In this document: piece by piece, positions 44,556-51,458 of the stretch | Numbering within the stretch: the first letter of the stretch is position 1 | How the letters are laid out: each line of letters begins with the position of its first letter | Origin: Ruminococcus sp. | GTDB taxonomy: Bacteria > Bacillota > Clostridia > Oscillospirales > Acutalibacteraceae | Length of the DNA: 64,000 nt | Direction of reading: 5' to 3' | NCBI GenBank assembly: GCA_017457955.1 | Contig: JAFTGL010000012.1 | Location: 1 to 64,000 of the forward strand | The notes under the pieces: model-generated | What the model was told of the DNA's origin: nothing | Database searches by the model: none | Seen by the model: the letters and a program-made list of their open reading frames with translations, nothing else | Program-made: the position numbers and the translations under genes

Positions 44556-45461
44556 TTATAACTTCGCGAAAACCTCGTCGATCTTCTCTCTGGTCGCGAG
44601 GCCCGGGAGGAAGGAAGTCGCGTTGCCGCACGCGGAACCGAGCTTCAGGGCATAGCCGTAGTCGCCGGTTTTCTGATAGCCCGCGATAAAGCCCGCTACC
44701 ATGGAGTCGCCCGCGCCGACGGTATTCAGCACCGGCTGCTTCAAGGTACCGCAGGTGTGAACACTGCCCTGCTCATCAAGGAGCAAAGCGCCCTTGCGTC
44801 CGAGGGAAACGATAACATTGCGAGCGCCCATCTCCTGCAGTTTCCCCGCATATTTGATGACGTCGTCCTGATTCTCAACTTCCTTATGGAAGATCTCGGC
44901 AAGCTCCAGACGGTTGGGCTTGATGAGGAACGGATGCATGCTCAGGGAATTGACGAGGAGCTGACGCGTCGCGTCGACAACGATCATGATATTCTTATGC
45001 TTAACACGGTCGAGCATGCGCTCATAGATATCGTCGGGGCAGGTCTTGGGGATACTGCCCGCAAGGACGAGCGTATCGCCGTCTCTGAGATTGTCGAGCT
45101 TCTTCATCAGTTCTTCCAGAGCGGCAGCCGGAATATCGGGACCCTGACCGTTGATCTCGGTTTCGCCGCCGGACTTGATCTTGATATTGATACGCGTGAA
45201 GCCTTCATTCAAACGGATAAAATCCGTGCGGATGCGGCTGTTCTTGATACCCTTCTCGATCGCGTCGCCGGTGAAGCCCGCGATAAAGCCGAGCGCGGTG
45301 CTGTCTAAATCCAGCTCCGCAAGTACCTGCGATACGTTGATGCCCTTACCGCCGTAGTAGAATTCCTCGCTGTCGGAACGGTTCGTGATATTGAAACGCA
45401 TCGCTCCCGAAAAATGCACCACATAGTCGATCGACGGACTGAGTGTCACGGTATAAATCAT
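44556..45461 (-). CDS. fruK: 1-phosphofructokinase
   Basis: 301 residues, PfkB family. TLSPSIDYVVHF at the start, GGKGINVSQVLAEL, and the C-terminal NTVGAGDSMVAGFI with the catalytic Asp. It turns fructose-1-phosphate into fructose-1,6-bisphosphate. It overlaps the fruR stop by 4 bp. Confidence 0.95.
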   Translation of the reverse strand: MIYTVTLSPSIDYVVHFSGAMRFNITNRSDSEEFYYGGKGINVSQVLAELDLDSTALGFIAGFTGDAIEKGIKNSRIRTDFIRLNEGFTRINIKIKSGGETEINGQGPDIPAAALEELMKKLDNLRDGDTLVLAGSIPKTCPDDIYERMLDRVKHKNIMIVVDATRQLLVNSLSMHPFLIKPNRLELAEIFHKEVENQDDVIKYAGKLQEMGARNVIVSLGRKGALLLDEQGSVHTCGTLKQPVLNTVGAGDSMVAGFIAGYQKTGDYGYALKLGSACGNATSFLPGLATREKIDEVFAKL

Positions 45462-46207
45462 TTCTTTACCTCCTTGACAATGGTTTTCTCACTGTATTTG
45501 TTATCCGGACATGCATCGGTGATGATGCATCCGATCTTTAACGGTGCAAAGGTCGCGGCACACACCTTGCGGAACTTGGTGTGATCCGCTAACACAAAGG
45601 TCATATAGCTGCTTTGGACAGCGGCTTCTTTGATCCGCGCTTCATCGATATCGGGGGTGGTGAAGCCCGCGTTCAAGTCGATACCGTTCGTGCCCATAAA
45701 GGCTTTGGTGAAATTCAGACCGCTGAGACTCTTCATGCCGGTGGTGCCGACCACCGCTTCGGTCAAAGGCTTGATCTTACCGCCGATGATATATGCGTTC
45801 AGGCGTTTTTGGATCAGCTTTTGTCCGTGGATGATACCGTTCGTCACGTAGGTCGCTTTGCGGTTTTCAATAAAGTCGATCAGCCGTGCGGTCGTCGTAC
45901 CGGCGTCGATATAAATGAAGTCGTCGTCATGGATCAGGGTCGCGGCATACTGAGCGATCGCCGTTTTTTCCTCGCTCATGGTCGACGCGCGATTTGCCAC
46001 GTCGGTTTCGTAGATTCCGGAGCTTTGGGTCAGCGCGGTCGCACCGCCGAACACCTTGTTCAGCTTGCCCATCTCAGCCAGCGCGTTCAGATCGCGCCGG
46101 ATGGTGGATTCCGAGATATGCAAAAGCCCCGACAACTCCGATACCGTGACGGCGTTGCGGTCTTTGAGAAGCTGTAAAATCAGTTGATACCTTTCTTCGG
46201 TCAACAT
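45458..46207 (-). CDS. fruR: DeoR-family regulator of the fructose operon
   Basis: 249 residues from ATG 46207 (GAGGTGAG upstream). N-terminal helix-turn-helix VSELSGLLHISESTIRRDLN and a C-terminal sugar-phosphate sensor (FIYIDAGTTTARLIDFI). First gene of the operon; inverted TGACTGAATT sites flank its promoter, pointing to autoregulation released by fructose-1-phosphate. Confidence 0.92.
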   Translation of the reverse strand: MLTEERYQLILQLLKDRNAVTVSELSGLLHISESTIRRDLNALAEMGKLNKVFGGATALTQSSGIYETDVANRASTMSEEKTAIAQYAATLIHDDDFIYIDAGTTTARLIDFIENRKATYVTNGIIHGQKLIQKRLNAYIIGGKIKPLTEAVVGTTGMKSLSGLNFTKAFMGTNGIDLNAGFTTPDIDEARIKEAAVQSSYMTFVLADHTKFRKVCAATFAPLKIGCIITDACPDNKYSEKTIVKEVKK

Positions 46208-46220
46208 GAAACTCACCTCT

Positions 46221-46268
46221 TGACTGAATTATACCACTAAAGCAATCAAAGTCAAGCAAATTCAGTCA
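46221..46268 (-). promoter_or_regulatory. fru operon promoter with FruR operators
   Basis: TTGACT (46255-46250), 16 bp, TATAAT (46233-46228). A 10-bp inverted repeat, TGACTGAATT (46221-46230) and AATTCAGTCA (46259-46268), brackets it. Confidence 0.85.
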
Positions 46269-46386
46269 TTTTCTTTCATTTCATATCCGATTTGTGAATA
46301 GTATTTAATTTTGTTGATGAATTTTATCAATAGTGCACAATCCATCTTTCAGTTGCTTGCGCGAGTTTGCTCATTTTATGTCGTAA

Positions 46387-46413
46387 AAGAAAAACCCGTG
46401 AAGCATCACGGGT
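46387..46413 (-). terminator. Terminator of dinB
   Basis: Perfect stem ACCCGTGA/TCACGGGT with TTTTTC after it on the minus strand. Confidence 0.85.
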
Positions 46414-47675
46414 CAGTTATGACAATTCTTTTGCAGATCCGTCTCACCGTTGAATTTGCGGGCGACGTTCAGCCCCGATTTCATGACGGTTCCACGCTGA
46501 ACAATGGACGAGCCGAATTTGCCGCGCAGGGCGTCGACGGTTTTATCCAGCGCTTCATCGCGCTTGTTGTCGAGCTGCTGTTCTTCACCGAACAGCGACA
46601 GCTGTACCCCTGCAGATTCCTCTTTTGACAGGTTAGTCAGGGATATCCCCATCAGCCTCAGCGGACGATGATCGCGCCACAGCTCAGCTAAAAGCTGCTT
46701 TGCGACCTCATAGACGGCGTTGGTCGTGTCGATCGCCGCGCTCAGCTGGCGCTGGTGAGAGCGGGTCTTGAAATCGAGATAGCGGATGGTAACGCCTACG
46801 TTGAACGCGCGGGCGCCGTCACGCCGCATGTGGCGGGTCACGCTGTCCGAAAGCGCGAGCAGGATCGCGTTGGCAGTCTCCGCATCCCGCACATCGTCCT
46901 CCAGCGTCACGGAGTTGCTGTAGCCCTTCGGCTCTTCCGGCTGGGAACGCACGGGGGACTGGTCAATTCCGTTGGCGTAGTTGTGCATTTGTATGCTGTT
47001 TTTGTTTCCTAATATTCCTTTAAGGAAATTTATATCCGCTTTCGCCAGCTCGCCGATGGTGCGGATACCGACGTCGTTGAGCTTCTTTGTCGCAGAGCCG
47101 CCGACAAACAGCAGATCGCGGACGGGGAGTCCACACATCTTCTGCGGGATCTCACTATTATATAAGGTGTGCACCTTATCGGGCTTTTCGAAGTCGCTTG
47201 CCATCTTCGCGCACAGCTTGCTCTCCCCTATCCCGACATTCACGGTGAAGCCCAGTTCATCGCGGATCTTGTCCTTGATCTCATACGCGAGAGCGATCGG
47301 GTCGGGATAGATGCGCTCAGTGCCAGTAAAATCGAGAAAGCACTCGTCGATGGAGAACTCCTCCACCACAGGCGCGTAGGCGCGGCAGATATCCTTGAAC
47401 GCTTTTGAGCAAGCGGAATAGAGCTTGAAGTCGGGCGGCGCGATCGTCAGCGACGGGCACTTGCGCAGCGCCAGCGCGATCGGTTCGCCTGTCTTGATAT
47501 TGAATTTTTTCGCGGGGATGGATTTTGCCAGGACAACGCCTTTACGCGACTCGGGACTGCCGCCGATACAGGAAGGGATCAGACGCAGATCGGGCTCGCC
47601 GCGCTTGACCCGCCGCATGGCTTCCCAGGAAAGGAAAGCGCTGTTGACGTCCACATGAAAAATCAATCTGTCCAT
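46413..47675 (-). CDS. dinB: Y-family DNA polymerase IV
   Basis: 420 residues from ATG 47675 (GGAG seven bases upstream). Motifs LIFHVDVNSAFLSWEA, EEFSIDECFLDFTG and FTVNVGIGESKLCAKMASD show an active translesion polymerase. The chain ends in a little-finger domain without a clear clamp-binding motif. It stands alone before tRNA-Val. Confidence 0.93.
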   Translation of the reverse strand: MDRLIFHVDVNSAFLSWEAMRRVKRGEPDLRLIPSCIGGSPESRKGVVLAKSIPAKKFNIKTGEPIALALRKCPSLTIAPPDFKLYSACSKAFKDICRAYAPVVEEFSIDECFLDFTGTERIYPDPIALAYEIKDKIRDELGFTVNVGIGESKLCAKMASDFEKPDKVHTLYNSEIPQKMCGLPVRDLLFVGGSATKKLNDVGIRTIGELAKADINFLKGILGNKNSIQMHNYANGIDQSPVRSQPEEPKGYSNSVTLEDDVRDAETANAILLALSDSVTRHMRRDGARAFNVGVTIRYLDFKTRSHQRQLSAAIDTTNAVYEVAKQLLAELWRDHRPLRLMGISLTNLSKEESAGVQLSLFGEEQQLDNKRDEALDKTVDALRGKFGSSIVQRGTVMKSGLNVARKFNGETDLQKNCHN

Positions 47676-47794
47676 AAGATACTCCGAGAATTTGCTGAGT
47701 CTATTATAGAACATATTTTCTATCTTTGCAAGTGGTTTTTGATCGTTTTTTCATCTTTCCCATTTGTCGAAAACGGATTTATCGCGCCTGCATC

Positions 47795-47823
47795 TTGACA
47801 GGAGCGACGGAATGGAGTACAAT
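47795..47823 (+). promoter_or_regulatory. Promoter of tRNA-Val
   Basis: TTGACA (47795-47800), 17 bp, TACAAT (47818-47823), 16 bp before the tRNA. Confidence 0.85.
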
Positions 47824-47839
47824 AACGATAGTCAAATAC

Positions 47840-47916
47840 GGAGGCTTAGCTCAGCTGGTGAGAGCGCCTGCTTCACACGCAGGAGGTCACTGGTTCAAGT
47901 CCAGCAGTCTCCACCA
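47840..47916 (+). tRNA. tRNA-Val (anticodon CAC), likely integration site
   Basis: Acceptor GGAGGCT/AGTCTCC, anticodon loop TTCACAC, T-arm CTGGTTCAAGTCCAG and an encoded CCA. All genes to the right are of mobile-element type and the base composition shifts, so its 3' end is the probable attachment site. Confidence 0.95.
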
Positions 47917-48320
47917 TTGTATCAAGTTCGGTGTTACCTATAGTAGCACTGAGCTTGTTACAACAATAACGTGTAATAAATTGTCCCCCGAAGGGACAGT
48001 TTATGAAAAGCAGAACGCACCGTTCTCCCCGTTCTAACAGCGTCTACATAGTAGCACTATTACCCCGGACGTCTCCCGACGTGAAGGCTGAGCTGTGACG
48101 TAGTAACAAGACAAGGGCGCTTTATCATACTTAGCATACCTTGCAGGATGGTTTAAGTCCTTTCGCCTTTTTTGTTGGATCTTATCAGACAACAGTATGT
48201 GCTGCGTCGCTTTCCTATGCGGCAACATAGGTTCCGGCTGCTAACGCGCCGGAGATCATCGCGGACTCTTCAAAGAACTGGCTGTATATTCGGTGCTGTC
48301 CCTATTTAATTTTTTATGAT
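47917..48320. other. Element end next to tRNA-Val (attL-like region)
   Basis: No supported gene. TAGTAGCACT occurs twice in direct orientation (47941, 48049) and a related CGTAGTAAC lies near 48099, spaced like integrase arm sites. A GTCCC/GGGAC hairpin is at 47982-47998. A possible terminator-like stretch ends in TTTTTT near 48172. Confidence 0.5.
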
Positions 48321-48321
48321 A

Positions 48322-48493
48322 AAAAAAGTCAAGACCCACACCGAGCTACAGTACGGGTCTTGACAGAAAATCAAAAAGCGTTTACAATGAAACGCAGAAT
48401 GAACTCCACAAGTGTTGAGTACTCGTAATACTCGATGCGCAAGCGGTGTCGTTGTTGGTAGCAACGGCGCCGCTGTGGGGCTTTATTTTTTAT
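48322..48493 (-). ncRNA. Candidate RNA, minus-strand member of an overlapping pair
   Basis: Promoter TTGACA (48528-48523), 17 bp, TATAAT (48505-48500) on the minus strand; terminator hairpin GTCAAGACCC/GGGTCTTGAC (48364-48355 with 48337-48328) followed by TTTTTTT. About 170 nt. It contains an open frame without ATG ending YYEYSTLVEFILRFIVNAF (stop near 48373) that could start at a TTG, but no ribosome site is seen. Confidence 0.55.
48395..48490 (+). ncRNA. Candidate antisense RNA, plus-strand member of an overlapping pair
   Basis: Promoter TTGACA (48360-48365), 17 bp, TACAAT (48383-48388). Terminator stem AGCGGTGTCGTTG/CAACGGCGCCGCT (48442-48454 with 48462-48474) and then TTATTTTTTAT. About 95 nt, wholly complementary to the minus-strand RNA. 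Confidence 0.6.
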
Positions 48494-48576
48494 AGTTTTA
48501 TTATAAATCCTGTGGTTAAATTTGTCAATAGGATTTTTCTGCTGATAGTTCTAATACAATCATCTTACCCGACATC

Positions 48577-48605
48577 TTGACATTGCGACAATTATATTAT
48601 ATAAT
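48577..48605 (+). promoter_or_regulatory. Promoter of the type I antitoxin RNA
   Basis: TTGACA (48577-48582), 17 bp, TATAAT (48600-48605); transcription expected to begin at GTAGAAAG (48612). Confidence 0.85.
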
Positions 48606-48611
48606 GTGAAC

Positions 48612-48716
48612 GTAGAAAGACAGTTTTGACTGTTTTGCTCACCGAACCGCTTTGATTGCTTAAAATTGGCGATCATAACCGCTCTGTATCGCAACTACAG
48701 GGCGGTTATTTCTTTA
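48612..48716 (+). ncRNA. Candidate type I antitoxin RNA
   Basis: About 105 nt. It begins GTAGAAAGACAG, the same way as the toxin mRNA, and ends at a 14-bp hairpin (48675-48688 with 48696-48709) followed by TTCTTT. The last ~40 nt are complementary to the 3' end of the toxin mRNA, including its final codons. Confidence 0.72.
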
Positions 48717-48786
48717 TGTCCTCAATGACTTTAGCAAAAGCTACAAGGAGTAATACAAACGCTAATACGCTGTATAACTCAGTCAT
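48706..48786 (-). CDS. 26-residue hydrophobic toxin of a type I toxin-antitoxin pair
   Basis: ATG 48786 behind GGGGG nine bases upstream. One membrane span (YSVLAFVLLLVAFAKV) with an acidic N-terminal residue and a charged end IEDIKK, as in Fst/TxpA/holin-like toxins. The stop codon lies inside the right arm of a hairpin shared with the convergent antitoxin RNA. The mRNA would start near 48847. Too short for similarity proof; the RNA architecture makes the case. Confidence 0.72.
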   Translation of the reverse strand: MTELYSVLAFVLLLVAFAKVIEDIKK

Positions 48787-48815
48787 TGTCACAATCCCCC
48801 TTTCGTTCACATAAA

Positions 48816-48847
48816 GGGGAGCAAAACAGCCGCCGCTGCCTTTCTAC
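48816..48847 (-). repeat. Toxin-mRNA leader, inverted copy of the antitoxin RNA 5' end
   Basis: GTAGAAAGGCAG…CTGTTTTGCTCCCC matches 48612-48643 on the other strand (25 of 32 bases). Both fold a CAG/CTG hairpin with different loops (CGGCGG here, TTTTGA there). Confidence 0.85.
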
Positions 48848-48854
48848 AAATATT

Positions 48855-48883
48855 ATTATAACATATTGTTTATAGAGTGTCCA
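48855..48883 (-). promoter_or_regulatory. Promoter of the type I toxin
   Basis: TGGACA (48883-48878), 17 bp, TATAAT (48860-48855); the first transcribed bases should be GTAGAAAG at 48847. Confidence 0.8.
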
Positions 48884-48911
48884 GTAATACTGTCCTTTCA
48901 AGGGACACTTA

Positions 48912-49310
48912 TTATTTCACTCCCAAATACTCCATCAAGGCAGTTTGAAAGATTTTGGAGCAGTTGACGCCGTCTCTATCTGCGAGATCGGCAAGCCACG
49001 CAGGGAGCGACAATGTTTTCTTCACAAAACGGTTATTCAGCTTATCTCTGAACGTAGGCATAAATACGTCGATAACAGCAACCGCTTGATTTCGGTCACA
49101 CTTCACCTGATCAAACGGCGTAGGCGCAGGCAGCTCTTCGCCGTCCTTTTCAAGTCCCCAGATATGAAGTCCGAGGGCTTCACGTGCATTTTCTATTGCC
49201 TCTTCGAGCGTGTCGGCACAAGGAAGGCAACCCGGAAGATCGGGAAAAGAAATAGAAATGCCGTCATCTGCAATATCGAACAAGGCAACATAAGCGTATC
49301 TGTCTTTCAT
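48912..49310 (-). CDS. hicB: HicB-family antitoxin
   Basis: 132 residues from ATG 49310 (GGAGGATATT upstream). Residues 1-70 are the partial RNase-H-like HicB domain (ISISFPDLPGCLPCADTLEE), and the C-terminal part is a ribbon-helix-helix (KTLSLPAWLADLADRDG) for DNA binding. It neutralises the HicA toxin coded 40 bp upstream. Confidence 0.93.
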   Translation of the reverse strand: MKDRYAYVALFDIADDGISISFPDLPGCLPCADTLEEAIENAREALGLHIWGLEKDGEELPAPTPFDQVKCDRNQAVAVIDVFMPTFRDKLNNRFVKKTLSLPAWLADLADRDGVNCSKIFQTALMEYLGVK

Positions 49311-49350
49311 AATATCCTCCCACAATACAAAACGGTAAGGGGTGCGGATA

Positions 49351-49548
49351 TCAAGGAAACTTGACATCCGCTTGAGCCTCAATACTCTTTAAAGTCTTTA
49401 GCGGTATATCCTTTCGGGGATGGGTAATGGTTACTCTTCCCTTCTTTGTCGGATGTTTAAGCTGTAGATGGTCACCAACACAGCCTACTTCAAACCATCC
49501 ATCGGCTTTTAGAATTTTGAGGACTTCCCTTGATGAATAACTCTTCAT
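49351..49548 (-). CDS. hicA: HicA-family mRNA interferase toxin
   Basis: 65 residues: SSREVLKILKADGWFEVGCV, then GDHLQLKHPTKKGRVTITHP with the catalytic His, the double-stranded-RNA-binding-like HicA fold. ATG 49548 follows AAGGAGGAC. Toxin first, antitoxin second, the usual hicAB order. Confidence 0.93.
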   Translation of the reverse strand: MKSYSSREVLKILKADGWFEVGCVGDHLQLKHPTKKGRVTITHPRKDIPLKTLKSIEAQADVKFP

Positions 49549-49645
49549 TGAATGTCCTCCTTGAGTATTCCCCTTACGTTATATATTATAATACATAATT
49601 TATTATGTGTCAACCTTTTTGCAATAATAATTTTACTTTTCAGTA

Positions 49646-50233
49646 TTAATTGCCAAAATGAATACCCCCGATGTTATTTGTCATCGAGGGTACTTGATTA
49701 GGCAACACCGACTGCTGTGCGTTATTCTGTGTCGGAGCGTTTATATACTCCTGTGCCTTTTCCTCTAACAGAGTAAAATTGCAGCACCGTTTTTCGTGAT
49801 TCGGGTATAGAGTCCCTTTTTTATGGTAATGATAGAGATTTCTTGCTTTTTTGAGGATTATCTGCCGATTTTGTGATTGATTGCACCAAAACAGTTGGTT
49901 TTTCAATAGTTCTGAATATTCCCGATTAATAATTGGAGCGTTTAAGTTAATCATCTTTGCAATTCCTTTGGGGACAGGGATCATATTATTTAGATTGATC
50001 ACACCAAGCTTTCCCCCTTTTATCTTGATAAAATCCACCGTTTCCTTCATTTTAATATGTTTCGGCTTCGGTGAGCTTAAAGGAGCCATATAATTGAATC
50101 CATCTATTTCAATGCCAACGCCGATGAACGGACGTGTGATCTTATCAGGTGAAGCAGCATATGGAACACGATTGTCAAACTGTTGCAGATAGCCGCAATA
50201 GTCCGGTTCAATTCTATATATATTAAATCTCAT
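49646..50233 (-). CDS. toxN: ToxN/AbiQ-family endoribonuclease of a type III toxin-antitoxin system
   Basis: 195 residues. YCGYLQQFDNRVPYAASPDK, YMAPLSSPKPKHIKMK and GVINLNNMIPVP are hallmark segments of ToxN/AbiQ. A ~35-residue Gln/Asn-rich tail (NAPTQNNAQQSVLPNQ) extends beyond the fold. The gene follows a promoter, a short RNA and a terminator, as in ToxIN loci, which act in phage defence by abortive infection. Confidence 0.92.
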   Translation of the reverse strand: MRFNIYRIEPDYCGYLQQFDNRVPYAASPDKITRPFIGVGIEIDGFNYMAPLSSPKPKHIKMKETVDFIKIKGGKLGVINLNNMIPVPKGIAKMINLNAPIINREYSELLKNQLFWCNQSQNRQIILKKARNLYHYHKKGTLYPNHEKRCCNFTLLEEKAQEYINAPTQNNAQQSVLPNQVPSMTNNIGGIHFGN

Positions 50234-50254
50234 TTCTTTTTCCTTCCTAAACAG

Positions 50255-50284
50255 AAAAGGACTGAGCCGAAACTCAGTCCTTTT
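50255..50284 (-). terminator. Intrinsic terminator between ToxI RNA and toxN
   Basis: Perfect 12-bp stem (50255-50266 with 50273-50284) followed by TTTTC and TTTAG. Partial readthrough would supply toxN mRNA, as in known type III systems. Confidence 0.88.
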
Positions 50285-50359
50285 CTCCCATTTGACGGTT
50301 GGGCACCCTTCTTTTCATTAGCTCGCACTCGGTAGCGTACACCACAGAAATACTCTGTA
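50285..50359 (-). ncRNA. toxI: Candidate ToxI antitoxin RNA
   Basis: About 75 nt between the promoter and the terminator. Known ToxI RNAs have tandem repeats of about 35 nt; here only a weak partial repeat (ACCG…AATG…AAAAG, twice) is seen. Identity rests on position next to toxN. Confidence 0.7.
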
Positions 50360-50365
50360 CTTTTA

Positions 50366-50393
50366 TTATATCCAATTATTCGGATTTGTCAAG
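50366..50393 (-). promoter_or_regulatory. ToxIN promoter
   Basis: TTGACA (50393-50388), 16 bp, TATAAT (50371-50366), starting just past the ssb stop codon. Confidence 0.88.
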
Positions 50394-50397
50394 TATT

Positions 50398-50802
50398 TTA
50401 AAAAGGCAAATCATCGTCCAAAGGCATAGCGGAATAATCCTCGGAATACATAGAAGGATCTTCACTCTCCCCCGACAGTTTTCTGCGCTCGCCGGTAAAG
50501 CTGACGTTTTCTGCAACAACTTCAATCACCGTACGGGTCTGACCGTCCTTCGTCTGATAATTGCGGGACTGGAGCTGACCATCGACAGCGATCAATGATC
50601 CCTTTGCAAAATTACGACATACAAACTCCGCACAGCCGCGCCACACTACGACGTCAAAGAAATCTGTCTGACGTTCAGTGCCCGCTTTGACATAGCTTCG
50701 ATCAACGGCAATCCGAAACGAAGTGACCGAAACACCGGAATTAGTTGTTTTGAGTTCGGGATCAGCCACAAGACGTCCCATTAAAACGATTCTATTAATC
50801 AT
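50398..50802 (-). CDS. ssb: Single-stranded DNA-binding protein
   Basis: 134 residues. MINRIVLMGRLVADPELKTT, then FFDVVVWRGCAEFVCRNFAKG: an OB-fold. The end is DDDLPF, the usual acidic tip for partner proteins. The ribosome site is supplied by the 30-nt repeat at 50811-50840. A second SSB is common on conjugative elements. Confidence 0.95.
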   Translation of the reverse strand: MINRIVLMGRLVADPELKTTNSGVSVTSFRIAVDRSYVKAGTERQTDFFDVVVWRGCAEFVCRNFAKGSLIAVDGQLQSRNYQTKDGQTRTVIEVVAENVSFTGERRKLSGESEDPSMYSEDYSAMPLDDDLPF

Positions 50803-50810
50803 AATATAAG

Positions 50811-50840
50811 CCTTTCTCCCCGTTTCACCGTTAGGACAGC
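50811..50840 (-). repeat. 30-nt start-site repeat, copy 1 (before ssb)
   Basis: Minus strand GCTGTCCTAACGG, five variable bases, then ACGGGGAGAAAGG with one base of overlap; the purine-rich end is the ribosome site of ssb. Confidence 0.85.
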
Positions 50841-50870
50841 TATTATTAAAAATGTCCCTTTGAGGGACAC

Positions 50871-51140
50871 TTAATTGTGTACACTATGCTTTACCCGATC
50901 CATAACCTCGGCATACTTTGCGTCATTGAATCTATCGAGGTCACCAACGAGATACCCTGTAATACGTCTGATCCTTTCAATTCGAATAGAATCATATTCA
51001 AATTTTACGCTCACAAAATCACCGTCAAGTGTGATCTCAACCGCCTTAATATCCTTTTCAGGATTATTGCGCTTGATCTGATCGACATAAACATCGATCT
51101 CCTTTTGAGGAATAGATCCATTAGTACATTTGATCAACAT
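50871..51140 (-). CDS. Small protein resembling the NrdD C-terminus
   Basis: 89 residues. The C-terminal RIERIRRITGYLVGDLDRFN and AKYAEVMDRVKH match the end of anaerobic ribonucleotide reductase (…RITGYL…RFN…K…E…RVKH), but the Gly-radical catalytic part is absent. Such proteins are seen in clostridial conjugative elements. ATG 51140 follows GGAAGTAACA, with the 30-nt repeat before it. Confidence 0.72.
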   Translation of the reverse strand: MLIKCTNGSIPQKEIDVYVDQIKRNNPEKDIKAVEITLDGDFVSVKFEYDSIRIERIRRITGYLVGDLDRFNDAKYAEVMDRVKHSVHN

Positions 51141-51148
51141 TGTTACTT

Positions 51149-51178
51149 CCTTTCTCCCCGTTTCACCGTTAGGACAGC
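51149..51178 (-). repeat. 30-nt start-site repeat, copy 2
   Basis: Identical to copy 1. It lies between the 74-aa gene and the NrdD-like gene and gives the latter its ribosome site. Confidence 0.85.
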
Positions 51179-51403
51179 TTACATCAAATGCTCAACACGA
51201 TATTCTTGATCAGTTTTGGGGTCAGATAAAGTGAAGCAGAAAATAACATTGTCCTTGATGGGCGGTTTACTGCTTTCACTCTGCACAACTCTCTTATCAT
51301 ATAATTTGAGGTAAACCTCTTCTGCCTCGTAAATATTCTTGAAGCCGCTGATCTTAATAAGGAGTTCACCATCTACATTCTTTAAGTTTAAATCATACAT
51401 CAT
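51179..51403 (-). CDS. Hypothetical protein of the element operon (74 aa)
   Basis: Starts MMYDLNLKNVDGELLIKISG and ends DQEYRVEHLM; mixed alpha/beta pattern, no known motif. ATG 51403 with AAAGGAAACA from the repeat upstream. Its stop codon abuts repeat copy 2. Confidence 0.6.
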   Translation of the reverse strand: MMYDLNLKNVDGELLIKISGFKNIYEAEEVYLKLYDKRVVQSESSKPPIKDNVIFCFTLSDPKTDQEYRVEHLM

Positions 51404-51408
51404 TGTTT

Positions 51409-51438
51409 CCTTTCTCCCCGTCGTGCCGATAGGTCAGC
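51409..51438 (-). repeat. 30-nt start-site repeat, copy 3
   Basis: GCTGACCTATCGG … ACGGGGAGAAAGG before the 74-aa gene. Confidence 0.85.
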
Positions 51439-51458
51439 TTATAATATAAAAGAGCCTA

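Noticed and set aside
48034-48228. 64-codon minus-strand frame in the element end
   Set aside because: No ribosome site and no plausible protein; the region looks like integrase-site DNA.
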